DNA of 64,000 nt from NCBI RefSeq assembly GCF_028767125.1, contig NZ_JAKCWP010000002.1, positions 62,001-126,000 on the forward strand. The letters are read 5' to 3'. The position numbers and the translations under genes are program-made. This DNA is from Chelativorans sp. YIM 93263. GTDB lineage: Bacteria > Pseudomonadota > Alphaproteobacteria > Rhizobiales > Rhizobiaceae. The first letter of the stretch is position 1. The number at the start of each line of letters is the position of its first letter. Of this stretch, positions 1-8,194 are shown one piece after another. The notes beneath the pieces are model-generated. The model made no database searches. It had not been told where the DNA came from and saw only the letters and a program-made list of their open reading frames with translations.

Positions 1-3000
1 CAGGCGCCGTCATCCGTCTCCTTAAGTGCGCCGTCGAACATCAGCCGCGTGTTCGTGTCGTCCGGCAGCTCGGGATCGACCTCGCGCTTGAAGGCTGCGT
101 CGTAGCCGCGCCAGCGGTCCAGATGCTCGACATGCAGGCCGATCAGCCAGTTGAACGTCTCGACCAGGTCCACGGCCTTCTCGACATACTCGTCCGTGCC
201 AGGCTTCTTGATCTTCAGCTTATAGGCGGTCGGATCGTCGAACCATTCGATGTTCAGCAGCGACGGGCTGCCCTTAGTCTCGAAATCGAGCCAGTAGCGC
301 AGCATATAGTCACGCGAGAAGTCTCCCTTCGCCAGCGACTGACTGGCCGAAGGCCGAACGTGAATATTATTGAGGGTTTCTTCGTAAGTCTCCAATCGCA
401 AGTATTTTATGATGGCCGACACGCCATCGCCAGGTGATGGGACGCCATCGCTCCAAATGCTGGAATAAATAGCCTTTTGAATTCGCGGCAATGTAACTTG
501 ACCGAAATACCCCCCCATCTCCATAAGAAAGAAGCGGCGATTGCCCTCGTCTTTGCGGTTCAGGTTCACCACAGCATGGCCGGTCGTACCCGATCCGGCA
601 AAAAAGTCTAGGCAAGTGCCCCTAACATGGGACATGCCTGAAATATGAATGCAATCCTCGACCGCAAAAATAGACTTCGGGTATGAGAAAACATTGTACT
701 CCTTAAATAGTTTCTTCAGTGCTCCAGTTCCATGCTCTGTTGCCGAATACTTTGCATCAGACCATACAGTGAGAGGCAAAACGCCATCTTCATTGGGGCG
801 GAATTTGTAGTATACGGTCCAAGTACCATCCTTTTCTTTGGCTTGGAAATTGGATGGAGTCTCTGTGATGGCCTCAGGCTTCCATCGCCAAGTTCGTTCG
901 ACACCATTTTGGTCTATCGGGTAGAATTCCAATTCACCGTCACGCGGGCGCTCTTTTACATCCCAAACGCGCCTTTCCCCATCCCAAGTCATTTGAGGAA
1001 CGCGAAGAAGCTTCCCGTCAAAATAGATCGGATAATAGAGCGATGGGCGATCCCTGCGCTCAGAGTTTGAGCCTCGCTTGCGGAAAAGCTCCCACATGTA
1101 GGCTCCATCTTCATCCCTCTCCCTGTAGCGCGCCATTTGAGCATCGGAACGGGGTAGTAAACCGATCTTTGACGTGGGGTTTCGCTTGAAAAAAATCGCA
1201 TACTCGTGGGATTGGGCAAAACCAGAAGGAACCGGGCGGCCAGATGGGTTGCTTCTAATGCAAACAGTTCCTGCTTCGTTATCTTTCCCGAAAACTCCCT
1301 CAAGAACGAAATGAAGTTCGCGCTGCTGATAATCATCAATGGTAGCGCAGATTATTCCCGTAGACGCTTTCAACAGATTGGCCGCAACTGAGACTCGGTC
1401 GTTTATCATCGAAGTCCAGGACGAACTACGATAGCCGTTTTTGTAAGCAATCGGGCCAGCATCTGTGTTGTAGGGAGGGTCAATGTAGATAGCATCGACT
1501 GCCGATTCCAGCTTCTTCCGAGCTAGAGACAAGCCCTGGAAGTTCTCGGTGTTCATAAGGACGCCAACGGTCTCGGACTCTATCGCCTCGATCTCGGCCA
1601 AAAGACCTTCGCGAAACTGCGCATCGAAGAACCTAGTGTCGAGCAGAAGCGCACTGTTTCTTTGCAGAAAATCTGTCGTCAACGGGGCTGTGTATTCATC
1701 CAGAACATCGATTGCAAAAAGTCGGACCCACTCTTCCCGCTGAGCTTCATTCGCCGCAATCTCCTGATAGAACTCCTCCGGGATGCGGTCGAGCGTGATG
1801 CAGTACTGGGTGTCGACGACGAACTTCTTCTTCAGCCATAGCCGCTTCTGGAAGTCCTCAAGCTGGGCAAGGAAGTTGATCAGATGCTGGGCGATGCGGC
1901 GCAGCACCTTGACCTTGGCCAGGTAGGCTTCCACTCGTGGCGCATCGGCGGACTCGATGTCGTCCAGCCGCATGACCTCATTCTTGATGTAGAAGTCCAG
2001 CTCGCGCCGCAGGAACCCGCCCAGGTCCTTGTGGATGAAGTAATCCATCGTGTTCCGGCCCGTGTACTGGGCCAGGTACTTCTCCAACAGCGTCCGGTCC
2101 TTCTCGGCCTCGGTCGGCGCCGGGGTCATCAGGGCGGTCACATAGTCACCCGCGCCCTCCAGCTTGGGCAGTAGCGCCTTCACCTTATGGGCCGCTTCCG
2201 CCAGGCGTGTCTTGCGCCAGGTGCCTTCCTGGCCGGTCTTCTCGGGGTCCGGGCGGTACTGGAACTGGATCACCAGCTCCGGCTCGCCGGTGTCGCCCGT
2301 CTCGATCTTCACCGGCTCGGGCTCGTGGATGATGAAGTAGCGTTCGGTCTGTTCGGTCGCCTTGACGTTGTTGTGCTCGCCCTCGGACGCCGAGACGATC
2401 CGGCAGTGGACCTTGAGGGGCTTCTGCTCGACCAGCGCGCCGTGATGCGCCTGGAACTCCTTCGCCTGCGTCGGATCGAAGGTGAAGTTGGTCAGGTACT
2501 CGGACGTCTTGATGTAGTACTGGTCGCGGTTGGCCCAGTGCAGATAGACTTCGCGCCCGTCATAGGGGACAGCGTAAGGTGCCGCCTTGCCGTCTGTCTC
2601 GCGCGCGAAGTAGCGGCGGCTCATGAAGTCGCCGTTGTCGTAATAGCGCTCGAAGAAGCGGTAGAGGTGATCGTAGACGTCGCCTTCGTTGCTGCCGCTG
2701 TCCTTGGCCGCGTCCCAGGCCGCCTTGGATTCCTTCACTTTCGGAGCGGCATCCGGATCGGGTGCGCCGAATTCCTCGGCCTGCTTGCGCGCGGCGTCGT
2801 AGGCAGCTTTCGCTTGCTCGACCCGGGCGCCATCCGCCTCGCCGAATGCATCCCGGATGATGCCCAGCAGGTCCTTTTCGAGAAACTTGGTCACCTGGCC
2901 CGCCTTCGCATGCATGATGCGATAAAAGCCGAAGTCCAGGTCGGGCTGGTCGAGCTGGAACAGCTCCTTCAGCAGGCTGATCAGGCGTTCTCTCTGTTTC

Positions 3001-3014
3001 TCGACGTTCGGCAT
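1..3014 (-). CDS. Large beta-class (type III Mod-like) DNA adenine methyltransferase, C-terminus cut by window edge
   Basis: The frame starts at ATG 3014, after a GCAGGAG ribosome-binding site, and stays open to position 1, so at least 1,004 residues are visible and the C-terminus is missing. DPPYNTD (motif IV, residues 512-518) comes before DFFAGSGTTGHAV (motif I, from residue 803). This is the beta-class order of type III Mod N6-adenine methyltransferases, and the roughly 290 residues between should hold the target-recognition region. About 500 residues precede DPPY, far more than in ordinary Mod proteins. Positions of roughly 361-1500, which encode the catalytic and recognition part, are visibly poorer in GC than the flanks. 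The gene follows the helicase after 29 bases and is surely co-transcribed. Methyltransferase activity is a strong inference; the system type is not settled. Confidence 0.88.
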   Translation of the reverse strand, partial: MPNVEKQRERLISLLKELFQLDQPDLDFGFYRIMHAKAGQVTKFLEKDLLGIIRDAFGEADGARVEQAKAAYDAARKQAEEFGAPDPDAAPKVKESKAAWDAAKDSGSNEGDVYDHLYRFFERYYDNGDFMSRRYFARETDGKAAPYAVPYDGREVYLHWANRDQYYIKTSEYLTNFTFDPTQAKEFQAHHGALVEQKPLKVHCRIVSASEGEHNNVKATEQTERYFIIHEPEPVKIETGDTGEPELVIQFQYRPDPEKTGQEGTWRKTRLAEAAHKVKALLPKLEGAGDYVTALMTPAPTEAEKDRTLLEKYLAQYTGRNTMDYFIHKDLGGFLRRELDFYIKNEVMRLDDIESADAPRVEAYLAKVKVLRRIAQHLINFLAQLEDFQKRLWLKKKFVVDTQYCITLDRIPEEFYQEIAANEAQREEWVRLFAIDVLDEYTAPLTTDFLQRNSALLLDTRFFDAQFREGLLAEIEAIESETVGVLMNTENFQGLSLARKKLESAVDAIYIDPPYNTDAGPIAYKNGYRSSSWTSMINDRVSVAANLLKASTGIICATIDDYQQRELHFVLEGVFGKDNEAGTVCIRSNPSGRPVPSGFAQSHEYAIFFKRNPTSKIGLLPRSDAQMARYRERDEDGAYMWELFRKRGSNSERRDRPSLYYPIYFDGKLLRVPQMTWDGERRVWDVKERPRDGELEFYPIDQNGVERTWRWKPEAITETPSNFQAKEKDGTWTVYYKFRPNEDGVLPLTVWSDAKYSATEHGTGALKKLFKEYNVFSYPKSIFAVEDCIHISGMSHVRGTCLDFFAGSGTTGHAVVNLNRKDEGNRRFFLMEMGGYFGQVTLPRIQKAIYSSIWSDGVPSPGDGVSAIIKYLRLETYEETLNNIHVRPSASQSLAKGDFSRDYMLRYWLDFETKGSPSLLNIEWFDDPTAYKLKIKKPGTDEYVEKAVDLVETFNWLIGLHVEHLDRWRGYDAAFKREVDPELPDDTNTRLMFDGALKETDDGA

Positions 3015-3043
3015 GTGACGGGTTTCTCCTGCGTTCTGTTGGC

Positions 3044-5893
3044 TCACACCACCGCCCAGCGGACGGTGAAGAGCTCTTGTTTGCTGATGTCTTGTTTAAG
3101 GCGGGCTTCCAGGTCGGCGATCATCTGATCTCGTTCTTCGATGATCTCGTCCTCCACCTCAAAGATTCGCTGGCGCAGCCGGCGCTTGGACTTTTCCAGC
3201 TCCTGGATCTGCGTCTGGATGCGATGCTGCTGCTCGGGAGATTCGGCCGTTCGCGCCTCGCGCTTGAGCTCAAGGATCCGCGCCTTTGCGTCCTGCAATT
3301 CTTTTTCGGCGGCAAACACCTTGTCCTCGGCCCATTTTTCCAGCTTCCGACTTTCCTCGGAAAACCACTGGGCATTCTGCCGCTTCAGCGCCTCGATGAC
3401 GTCCTGTTCGCGTTGGGCCAGTATGGGATCCAGCAGCGCCCGATCATGCCCGATCTCGCCATCGACTTGTCGGCACGGCATCTCGAACAGGCGTCGAACA
3501 ATGTCAGGGTCGATATCGCGCCCATCATCCGTCTTGGCCGCGAGCAGGATGTGGTCCTGCTCGTCAAATCCGGAGAAGCTGAGGCATCGGGCGGCGAGGA
3601 TGCCTGACTGCCCCACCAACGGCTCGATGCTGACCGCCTTGGCTGGCCAGGCGGAATAATCAAACACGAGGGCTGCACCGTTCAGATTGCGCTCGCGAGC
3701 CCTGGCAATCACGTGCTGTGCGAGCGGGTGCCCCAAGCGATATCTGTGCTCGCTTAGGCCATTCTTGGCGATACCGTAGCCCCCGGTCGGGACGTCCAAA
3801 CCGTCGGGCGCGCGCTTCAAGGTGAAGGCGAGGTATTCATCATCGAAGTTGGCGTGCTGCCGCAGCTCGTGCTGGGTAACGACCCACAACATTCTCTCAT
3901 AGCGCCCGATATACTCTCTGCTCTTGTCCAGATTGAACTTGAGGCGGTCATGGACCTCGGCGTCGAAGTTCTCCAGCAACTTCCGACGCGTATCCTCCAT
4001 GGCAGCATTGATGTTCTCATCCATCTCAGCGCGTAGACGCTCGAACTCCGTCTCGATCTCATCCGTGGATCGACAATTTTGGTAGATGGTGACGATGCGC
4101 TTCTCAAATTCGACGCCAGACTCAACGGCTCCGAGCACCTCGTCCGAAGCGCCGAACACGCCGGAGAACAGCTGAAACTTCTCAGCCAACAGCTCGTAGA
4201 CGCGCTGATCGGCCGCGTTGTTCTTGTTGAGGAAGTTAATCACGACCACGTCGTAAAGCTGTCCATACCGATGGCAGCGCCCGATCCGTTGCTCAATTCG
4301 CTGAGGGTTCCACGGCAGGTCGTAGTTCACGACGATGGAGCAGAATTGCAGGTTGATGCCTTCGGCCGCGGCTTCGGTTGCGATCATGATTGATGCGTGT
4401 TCGCGGAAATGCTCCACCAGTGCGGCGCGAATGTCGGCAGTGCGGGAGCCAGTGACGCGATCCGACCCCTTGTGCTTCCGCAACCAATTTTCGTAGATAG
4501 CTTTCGACTGAGGATCGCTGTTGGAGCCGTTGAAAAGCACAAGCTTGTCGGCGTACCCGTTTTCGGAAAGCAGTCGTACCAGATACTCCTGCGTCCTGCG
4601 CGACTCGGTAAATATGATGGCCTTCTGCGCTGCACCAAGCTCTTGCGTCTTGGCGAAGCCGGCTCTCAACGCGCTCAACAACGCCTGCCCTTTGGCGTTC
4701 TCGGAGATTGAAACAGCAAGGTCCCGGAACTCGCGAAGATCTGCGATCTCCTGCTGGATGACCCCAATATCTTCAGCCGTCAGAAGCTCTGGCTCGTCGT
4801 CATTGTCCGACCATTCGTCGGCGACCTCTTCATATTCCTCGTAGTCCTCGGACAGTTCTTCTTCGAGCTTCTCCCGAAGGTTCGTGTCATCCCTAAGCTG
4901 GCGTTCCAGCTTCCGGGCTAGGGAGTCGAGGGCGCCCGCAATGGCGAAGGTAGAGGAAGCCAACAGCTTGCGCATGATGAGGGTCATCAGCGTCCGCTGG
5001 CTAGACGGCAGCGCCTGCAGAGACGGTCGCCGAAGGTATTCCGACACCATGTCGTAGAGCGATTGCTCCGCCTCGCTTGGAACGAACTCTTGGGTGATGG
5101 GTATCCGGTTGGTGTAGCGGATGTATTCCAACACCTGTCGGCGCAGAGTACGGTGGCAAACCGGCTGAAGGCGATGCTTCAACTCTTCAAACTGGCCGTC
5201 ACCGGTCAAACGCGCATATTGCGCTCGAAAGCTCTTCACATCGCCGAATGTGTAGTCATCGATCAGGCTGACGAGACCGTACAACTCCATCAGTGAGTTC
5301 TGAAGCGGGGTCGCCGTCAGGAGTACCTTCGGAACATTTGCAAGCGCGCCCTTCAGTGCTCGGCCGATCCGGTTGTCGGGCCTATAGACGTTTCTAAGCC
5401 GGTGAGCTTCGTCGATGACCACCAGGTCCCACGGGATGACCATCAGCTCGTCGGCATGTCGCGCGGCGAATTGGAACGAGCAGATAACGAGCTTCTTCTG
5501 TTCGAATGGGCGCCGCGCACCATCTTTGGCCAATTTATTGTAGTTCTTTGCCTCTAAGATCAGGGTTGGCAGAAAGAACTTTTCTTCGATTTCCTGCGAC
5601 CACTGCTTACGCAGATTTGCCGGAGTAATGACGAGGATACGGCGCCTGCCCTCTGTCCATTTCTGCGCCAAGACAAGCCCGGCTTCGATGGTTTTTCCAA
5701 GGCCAACCTCGTCGGCCAGAATAGCTCCCTTCGACAGGGGCGACTTGAACGCGAACAAGGCGGCCTCGACCTGATGCGGGTTCAGGTCCACTTGCGCGTC
5801 CAAGAGAGCGCCAGCGAGCTTTTCGGCATCGGCAACCGAGTGTCGCTTGCTCAGCTCGAGCGCAAATAGCTTTGCGTGGTATTCAGTAATCAA
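3044..5893 (-). CDS. SNF2-family helicase/ATPase of a defence-type locus
   Basis: A 949-residue SNF2-like ATPase. Visible motifs are Walker A DEVGLGKT (61-68), DEAH box (161-164), TATPLQNS (193-200) and, in the second RecA lobe, EAAAEGINLQF and QRIGRCHRYGQ. A very acidic insertion lies between the lobes near residues 345-372, and the last 130 residues are charged and probably coiled coil. No nuclease motif is apparent. The start is TTG 5893, as no ATG lies near the N-terminus and a G-rich stretch sits just upstream. The gene lies between a WYL regulator (33 bases upstream) and the methyltransferase (29 bases downstream), which fits a restriction or phage-defence operon. DNA translocation is known for the superfamily; the defence role is inferred from context. 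Confidence 0.88.
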   Translation of the reverse strand: MITEYHAKLFALELSKRHSVADAEKLAGALLDAQVDLNPHQVEAALFAFKSPLSKGAILADEVGLGKTIEAGLVLAQKWTEGRRRILVITPANLRKQWSQEIEEKFFLPTLILEAKNYNKLAKDGARRPFEQKKLVICSFQFAARHADELMVIPWDLVVIDEAHRLRNVYRPDNRIGRALKGALANVPKVLLTATPLQNSLMELYGLVSLIDDYTFGDVKSFRAQYARLTGDGQFEELKHRLQPVCHRTLRRQVLEYIRYTNRIPITQEFVPSEAEQSLYDMVSEYLRRPSLQALPSSQRTLMTLIMRKLLASSTFAIAGALDSLARKLERQLRDDTNLREKLEEELSEDYEEYEEVADEWSDNDDEPELLTAEDIGVIQQEIADLREFRDLAVSISENAKGQALLSALRAGFAKTQELGAAQKAIIFTESRRTQEYLVRLLSENGYADKLVLFNGSNSDPQSKAIYENWLRKHKGSDRVTGSRTADIRAALVEHFREHASIMIATEAAAEGINLQFCSIVVNYDLPWNPQRIEQRIGRCHRYGQLYDVVVINFLNKNNAADQRVYELLAEKFQLFSGVFGASDEVLGAVESGVEFEKRIVTIYQNCRSTDEIETEFERLRAEMDENINAAMEDTRRKLLENFDAEVHDRLKFNLDKSREYIGRYERMLWVVTQHELRQHANFDDEYLAFTLKRAPDGLDVPTGGYGIAKNGLSEHRYRLGHPLAQHVIARARERNLNGAALVFDYSAWPAKAVSIEPLVGQSGILAARCLSFSGFDEQDHILLAAKTDDGRDIDPDIVRRLFEMPCRQVDGEIGHDRALLDPILAQREQDVIEALKRQNAQWFSEESRKLEKWAEDKVFAAEKELQDAKARILELKREARTAESPEQQHRIQTQIQELEKSKRRLRQRIFEVEDEIIEERDQMIADLEARLKQDISKQELFTVRWAVV

Positions 5894-5926
5894 TTGATCG
5901 CGCCCCCCGTCCGGAATTCTAGGGTT

Positions 5927-6817
5927 CTAACCATGGTCAGAACCCGGCGCGGGCAGGAGGCGCATTTGGCCGATCGCGCTTCTGTTTAAGAGTACGATCT
6001 GCTGGTCTTGCGGCCGGCGGGCAGATGGGTCGGTGTCGAGACCTAGCCGCTTCAGCGCGTAGTAGAGAAGCGCCTTGCGAACCGGGATCGTGGCCCTTCC
6101 GCTGCGCATTCCGTAGTCGAGCGCGATGACCTTTTGCTGCGTCTCAGACAGTTCAGGATGCGGTCCGATCTCCAAAGTGACATGCTCGTTCCAGTCGGCA
6201 TCCCCTTCAGCGCTGATCTCGCTCGGCTTGGTGTTACGGGTCTCGATGATCCGCGAGAGAAGGAAGTCCTTGAAGCTCTGGTCGGTGAGACAGAAGGCCC
6301 GTGTATGCCAGCGGAAACCGTCGAACCCGATCGCGTGTGGCGCAATCCAGCGCCAGCGCGGCTCCGGCCGGGACAGGGACTGGTATTTGACCTCGATGGC
6401 TTCTGATCGGCGAATTGCGGCGACCACCGAACGTAGCGTTTGGGCGTTGACGCCCCGCACTGGCGTCGGCGCGAAGTCATAGGACGGAAACTCGCCGATC
6501 CAGGCGTCAGCACGGTCGAGGATGCCGTCGGCGACAGAACGAAGCTGAGAGAGGTAACGGCTGGCGTCGGGCTTCAGAAACAAGGGGGCGAACTTGCTGC
6601 CTCTGATGTAGGTCCGGGCGCTCTTGTCGTAGACCATGTTGTCCGGAGCCATTCCGATGTAGCGGTTCAGGTCGGTGGACGCCTGGTTCACCGACACACT
6701 GAACGCATCCATCAGATCGCCCCGATTCACATGCCCCTCCCAAAACAGGCGGAACTCGATGAATTCGAGCCGACGCTCGACGCCCCACCGAAGATCAGCC
6801 TTCTCTGTTCCCACCAT
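5927..6817 (-). CDS. WYL-domain transcriptional regulator, BrxR/CapW-like
   Basis: A 296-residue protein with an N-terminal winged helix (about residues 15-60), a linker, a WYL domain (about 125-200, with HAIGFDGFRWHTRAF) and a C-terminal WCX-like region. The N-terminal RLEFIEFRLFWEGHVNRGDL block and the overall length match the BrxR/CapW group, which repress BREX, CBASS and other defence operons and may respond to ligands through the WYL domain. The start ATG 6817 has GGGAG upstream. It is the first gene of the helicase-methyltransferase unit, and a palindrome lies 27-48 bases upstream (6844-6865), which suggests autoregulation. Family assignment is strong; repression of this locus is inference. 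Confidence 0.88.
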   Translation of the reverse strand: MVGTEKADLRWGVERRLEFIEFRLFWEGHVNRGDLMDAFSVSVNQASTDLNRYIGMAPDNMVYDKSARTYIRGSKFAPLFLKPDASRYLSQLRSVADGILDRADAWIGEFPSYDFAPTPVRGVNAQTLRSVVAAIRRSEAIEVKYQSLSRPEPRWRWIAPHAIGFDGFRWHTRAFCLTDQSFKDFLLSRIIETRNTKPSEISAEGDADWNEHVTLEIGPHPELSETQQKVIALDYGMRSGRATIPVRKALLYYALKRLGLDTDPSARRPQDQQIVLLNRSAIGQMRLLPAPGSDHG

Positions 6818-6843
6818 GCACTCCCAGTGACATGATCCGACCT

Positions 6844-6865
6844 GAAACTAGGTGCGCCCAGTTTC
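6844..6865. promoter_or_regulatory. Candidate WYL-regulator operator (imperfect palindrome)
   Basis: GAAACTAGG and CCCAGTTTC form 9-bp arms with one mismatch around a 4-base centre, 27-48 bases upstream of the WYL regulator start. BrxR and CapW proteins are known to bind inverted repeats in their own promoters, so this is the natural operator candidate. Binding is not shown by sequence alone. Confidence 0.5.
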
Positions 6866-6993
6866 TGGATTTTCGATCAAGCTAACTGAGAAGCGGTGTG
6901 GGTTCAATCGAAATTGGTAGCGTCTGTAAGCAAGCAAGGGAGAGGGAGGGGATAGCGGCGGCGCCTCGGCCGGCCGCCATCCTGGAGCTATGG

Positions 6994-7209
6994 TCACGCG
7001 CCCGCTTGCTGAGCCTGGCCAGGGCCGGAGGTGCTGGACCGGATCATCGCCTGCTCGTATTCCTCGATGTCACACAAGCGGTAGACGACCCGGCCGCCGA
7101 GTTTGACGAAGCGTGGCCCGTCCCCAATCCACCGCCACCGCTCAAGAGTACGAGGGCTAATCCGCCAGCGTGCGGCCAACTCCATTTGGTTCATGTGTAC
7201 TGCCTTCAT
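6994..7209 (-). CDS. AlpA/excisionase-like helix-turn-helix protein
   Basis: A 71-residue protein. The ATG at 7209 is preceded by AAGGAA, a better start than the longer open frame above it. MELAARWRISPRTLERWR is a MerR/excisionase-type helix-turn-helix (HTH_17, AlpA-like), and the following VVYRLCDIEEYEQ is the typical end of that fold. The tail is rich in Ser, Gln and Ala. Such proteins act as small DNA-binding regulators or recombination directionality factors on prophages and genomic islands. It lies in the same orientation upstream of the WYL regulator, at the edge of the defence-type locus, but no integrase is visible in this window. The function is therefore only general. Confidence 0.75.
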   Translation of the reverse strand: MKAVHMNQMELAARWRISPRTLERWRWIGDGPRFVKLGGRVVYRLCDIEEYEQAMIRSSTSGPGQAQQAGA

Positions 7210-7659
7210 TTCCGTTTCCTTTCGCTCAGGCCAGTTTGACTGCGACACGACGAAGGCGTGACTGGAAAACACTATCAAGGTCATACTGGCGTGAGCGGCG
7301 AAACAGGGGTGTTGCGGTGCCTCGTCTTGAACAGAGAAGTTCCACGAAAGCGAAGATTCACCTACGAATACGAAGGCGTGCTGGCGCGATGTGGGTCATA
7401 CTTCAAGCGAGTTTGTCGAAGAGTCCTTTCCCTCCGCCATCCTCATCGATTTCATTGCGTTTTTTGACAGAGCAGGAGGAAATCGAGACTGGCTGACGGC
7501 CTCATGGAAAGAAGCAAAGGCGCTTTAACGCCCGCTACCGATGAACGTCTTACGAGGGTCGACGCTCCGCGTTCGCCCGAGGCGCAGGCCGACATCCAGC
7601 AGGCACTGTTATGATCCAGAGCTGCGCCGTCGAATAGCCGTGCGGAACAAAATCACTGC
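7210..7659. other. Intergenic region, no convincing gene
   Basis: About 450 bases between the HTH gene and the ion-channel leader. Only short frames are present, the most protein-like being 45 codons from GTG 7391 to TAA 7528. The short string cgaaggcgtg occurs twice (near 7250 and 7371). The region must contain the promoters of the two divergent genes, but I see no clear -35/-10 pair. Confidence 0.4.
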
Positions 7660-7690
7660 TCTCCTGAGTTGTCGCATTCTACTCAGGAGA
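7660..7690 (+). promoter_or_regulatory. RNA hairpin that buries the ribosome-binding site of the ion-channel gene
   Basis: TCTCCTGAGT (7660-7669) and ACTCAGGAGA (7681-7690) are perfect 10-base complements around an 11-base loop. The right arm contains the Shine-Dalgarno sequence CAGGAG, which ends 6 bases before ATG 7696. In the mRNA the stem would block ribosome binding, as in RNA thermometers or other translational switches. It could also be a protein operator, since it is a DNA palindrome as well. Confidence 0.6.
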
Positions 7691-7695
7691 TTCAT

Positions 7696-8118
7696 ATGAT
7701 TGTCACAACTGTTCTGTCGCTTGGCCTTGTGATGCTGTCGGTCCTCATCCACTACGAAGCTTTGCACGTCACCAACGCACTGCTCCCAAGGCAGGAGGAC
7801 CACAATCGCTCGCGCATACTTGTGGCGTTCACGGGCGTTCTTTGCGCCCACCTCCTCTCGGTTTTGATCTTCGCGGCCACCTATGCGTACATCAGTTCTA
7901 TTCGGAGCTTGGGGGCGCTAGCCGGAAAGCTCGAGGGCGGCTTCAGCGACTTCGTCTACTTCTCCCTTATGAGCTTCACGACACTTGGGGTCGGAGACAT
8001 CTACGCCACCGGACCTATGAGGATCATTGCCGGGTTTCAGGCGCTGAACGGGTTCGTGCTGATCGGCTGGTCCGCTTCATTCGCCTATGTGGTTATGCAG
8101 AAGACGGATACTAGTTGA
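7696..8118 (+). CDS. Small pore-loop ion channel protein
   Basis: A 140-residue membrane protein of the two-TM ion-channel type (Ion_trans_2-like). Hydrophobic segments lie at about 1-22, 41-68 and 108-134. A pore loop runs through residues 84-101 with the filter-like sequence TTLGVGD (95-101), where potassium channels normally have T-V-G-Y-G-D. There is no RCK/TrkA nucleotide-binding domain. ATG 7696 is chosen because CAGGAG lies 6 bases upstream; an earlier TTG would start inside the leader hairpin. It is flanked by accessory genes and has no evident operon partner. A cation-channel role is likely from the fold; selectivity is uncertain because of the altered filter. Confidence 0.75.
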   Translation: MIVTTVLSLGLVMLSVLIHYEALHVTNALLPRQEDHNRSRILVAFTGVLCAHLLSVLIFAATYAYISSIRSLGALAGKLEGGFSDFVYFSLMSFTTLGVGDIYATGPMRIIAGFQALNGFVLIGWSASFAYVVMQKTDTS

Positions 8119-8194
8119 GCTCATCCTGATCCATGGAAACGGTTCGAGAGCCTCGCCGACCGTAGGGCCAGCGGGCCGACTGTCGGCTGACCTG

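Noticed and set aside
1-3014. The methyltransferase as a pseudogene
   Set aside because: I followed the minus-strand frame by hand over most of its length, including 541-1620, and it stays open with all motifs in place; it only lacks its end because the window stops.
2187-3128. Long plus-strand frame over the methyltransferase and helicase end
   Set aside because: It is a GC-driven shadow of the minus-strand genes with a low-complexity Leu/Val/Arg composition.
5891-5929. Read-through fusion of WYL regulator and helicase
   Set aside because: The two genes share a frame across a TAG stop, but this happens by chance in one of three cases and both are full-length on their own.
1-6817. A DISARM or BREX system
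   Set aside because: DISARM methylases and BREX PglX have different motif orders, and DrmA/B/C or PglZ/BrxC are not in the window. The visible part does not decide the type.
7391-7528. A 45-codon frame from GTG 7391
   Set aside because: It looks somewhat protein-like at its end (DFIAFFDRAGGNRDWLTASW) but has no ribosome-binding site or recognisable family.
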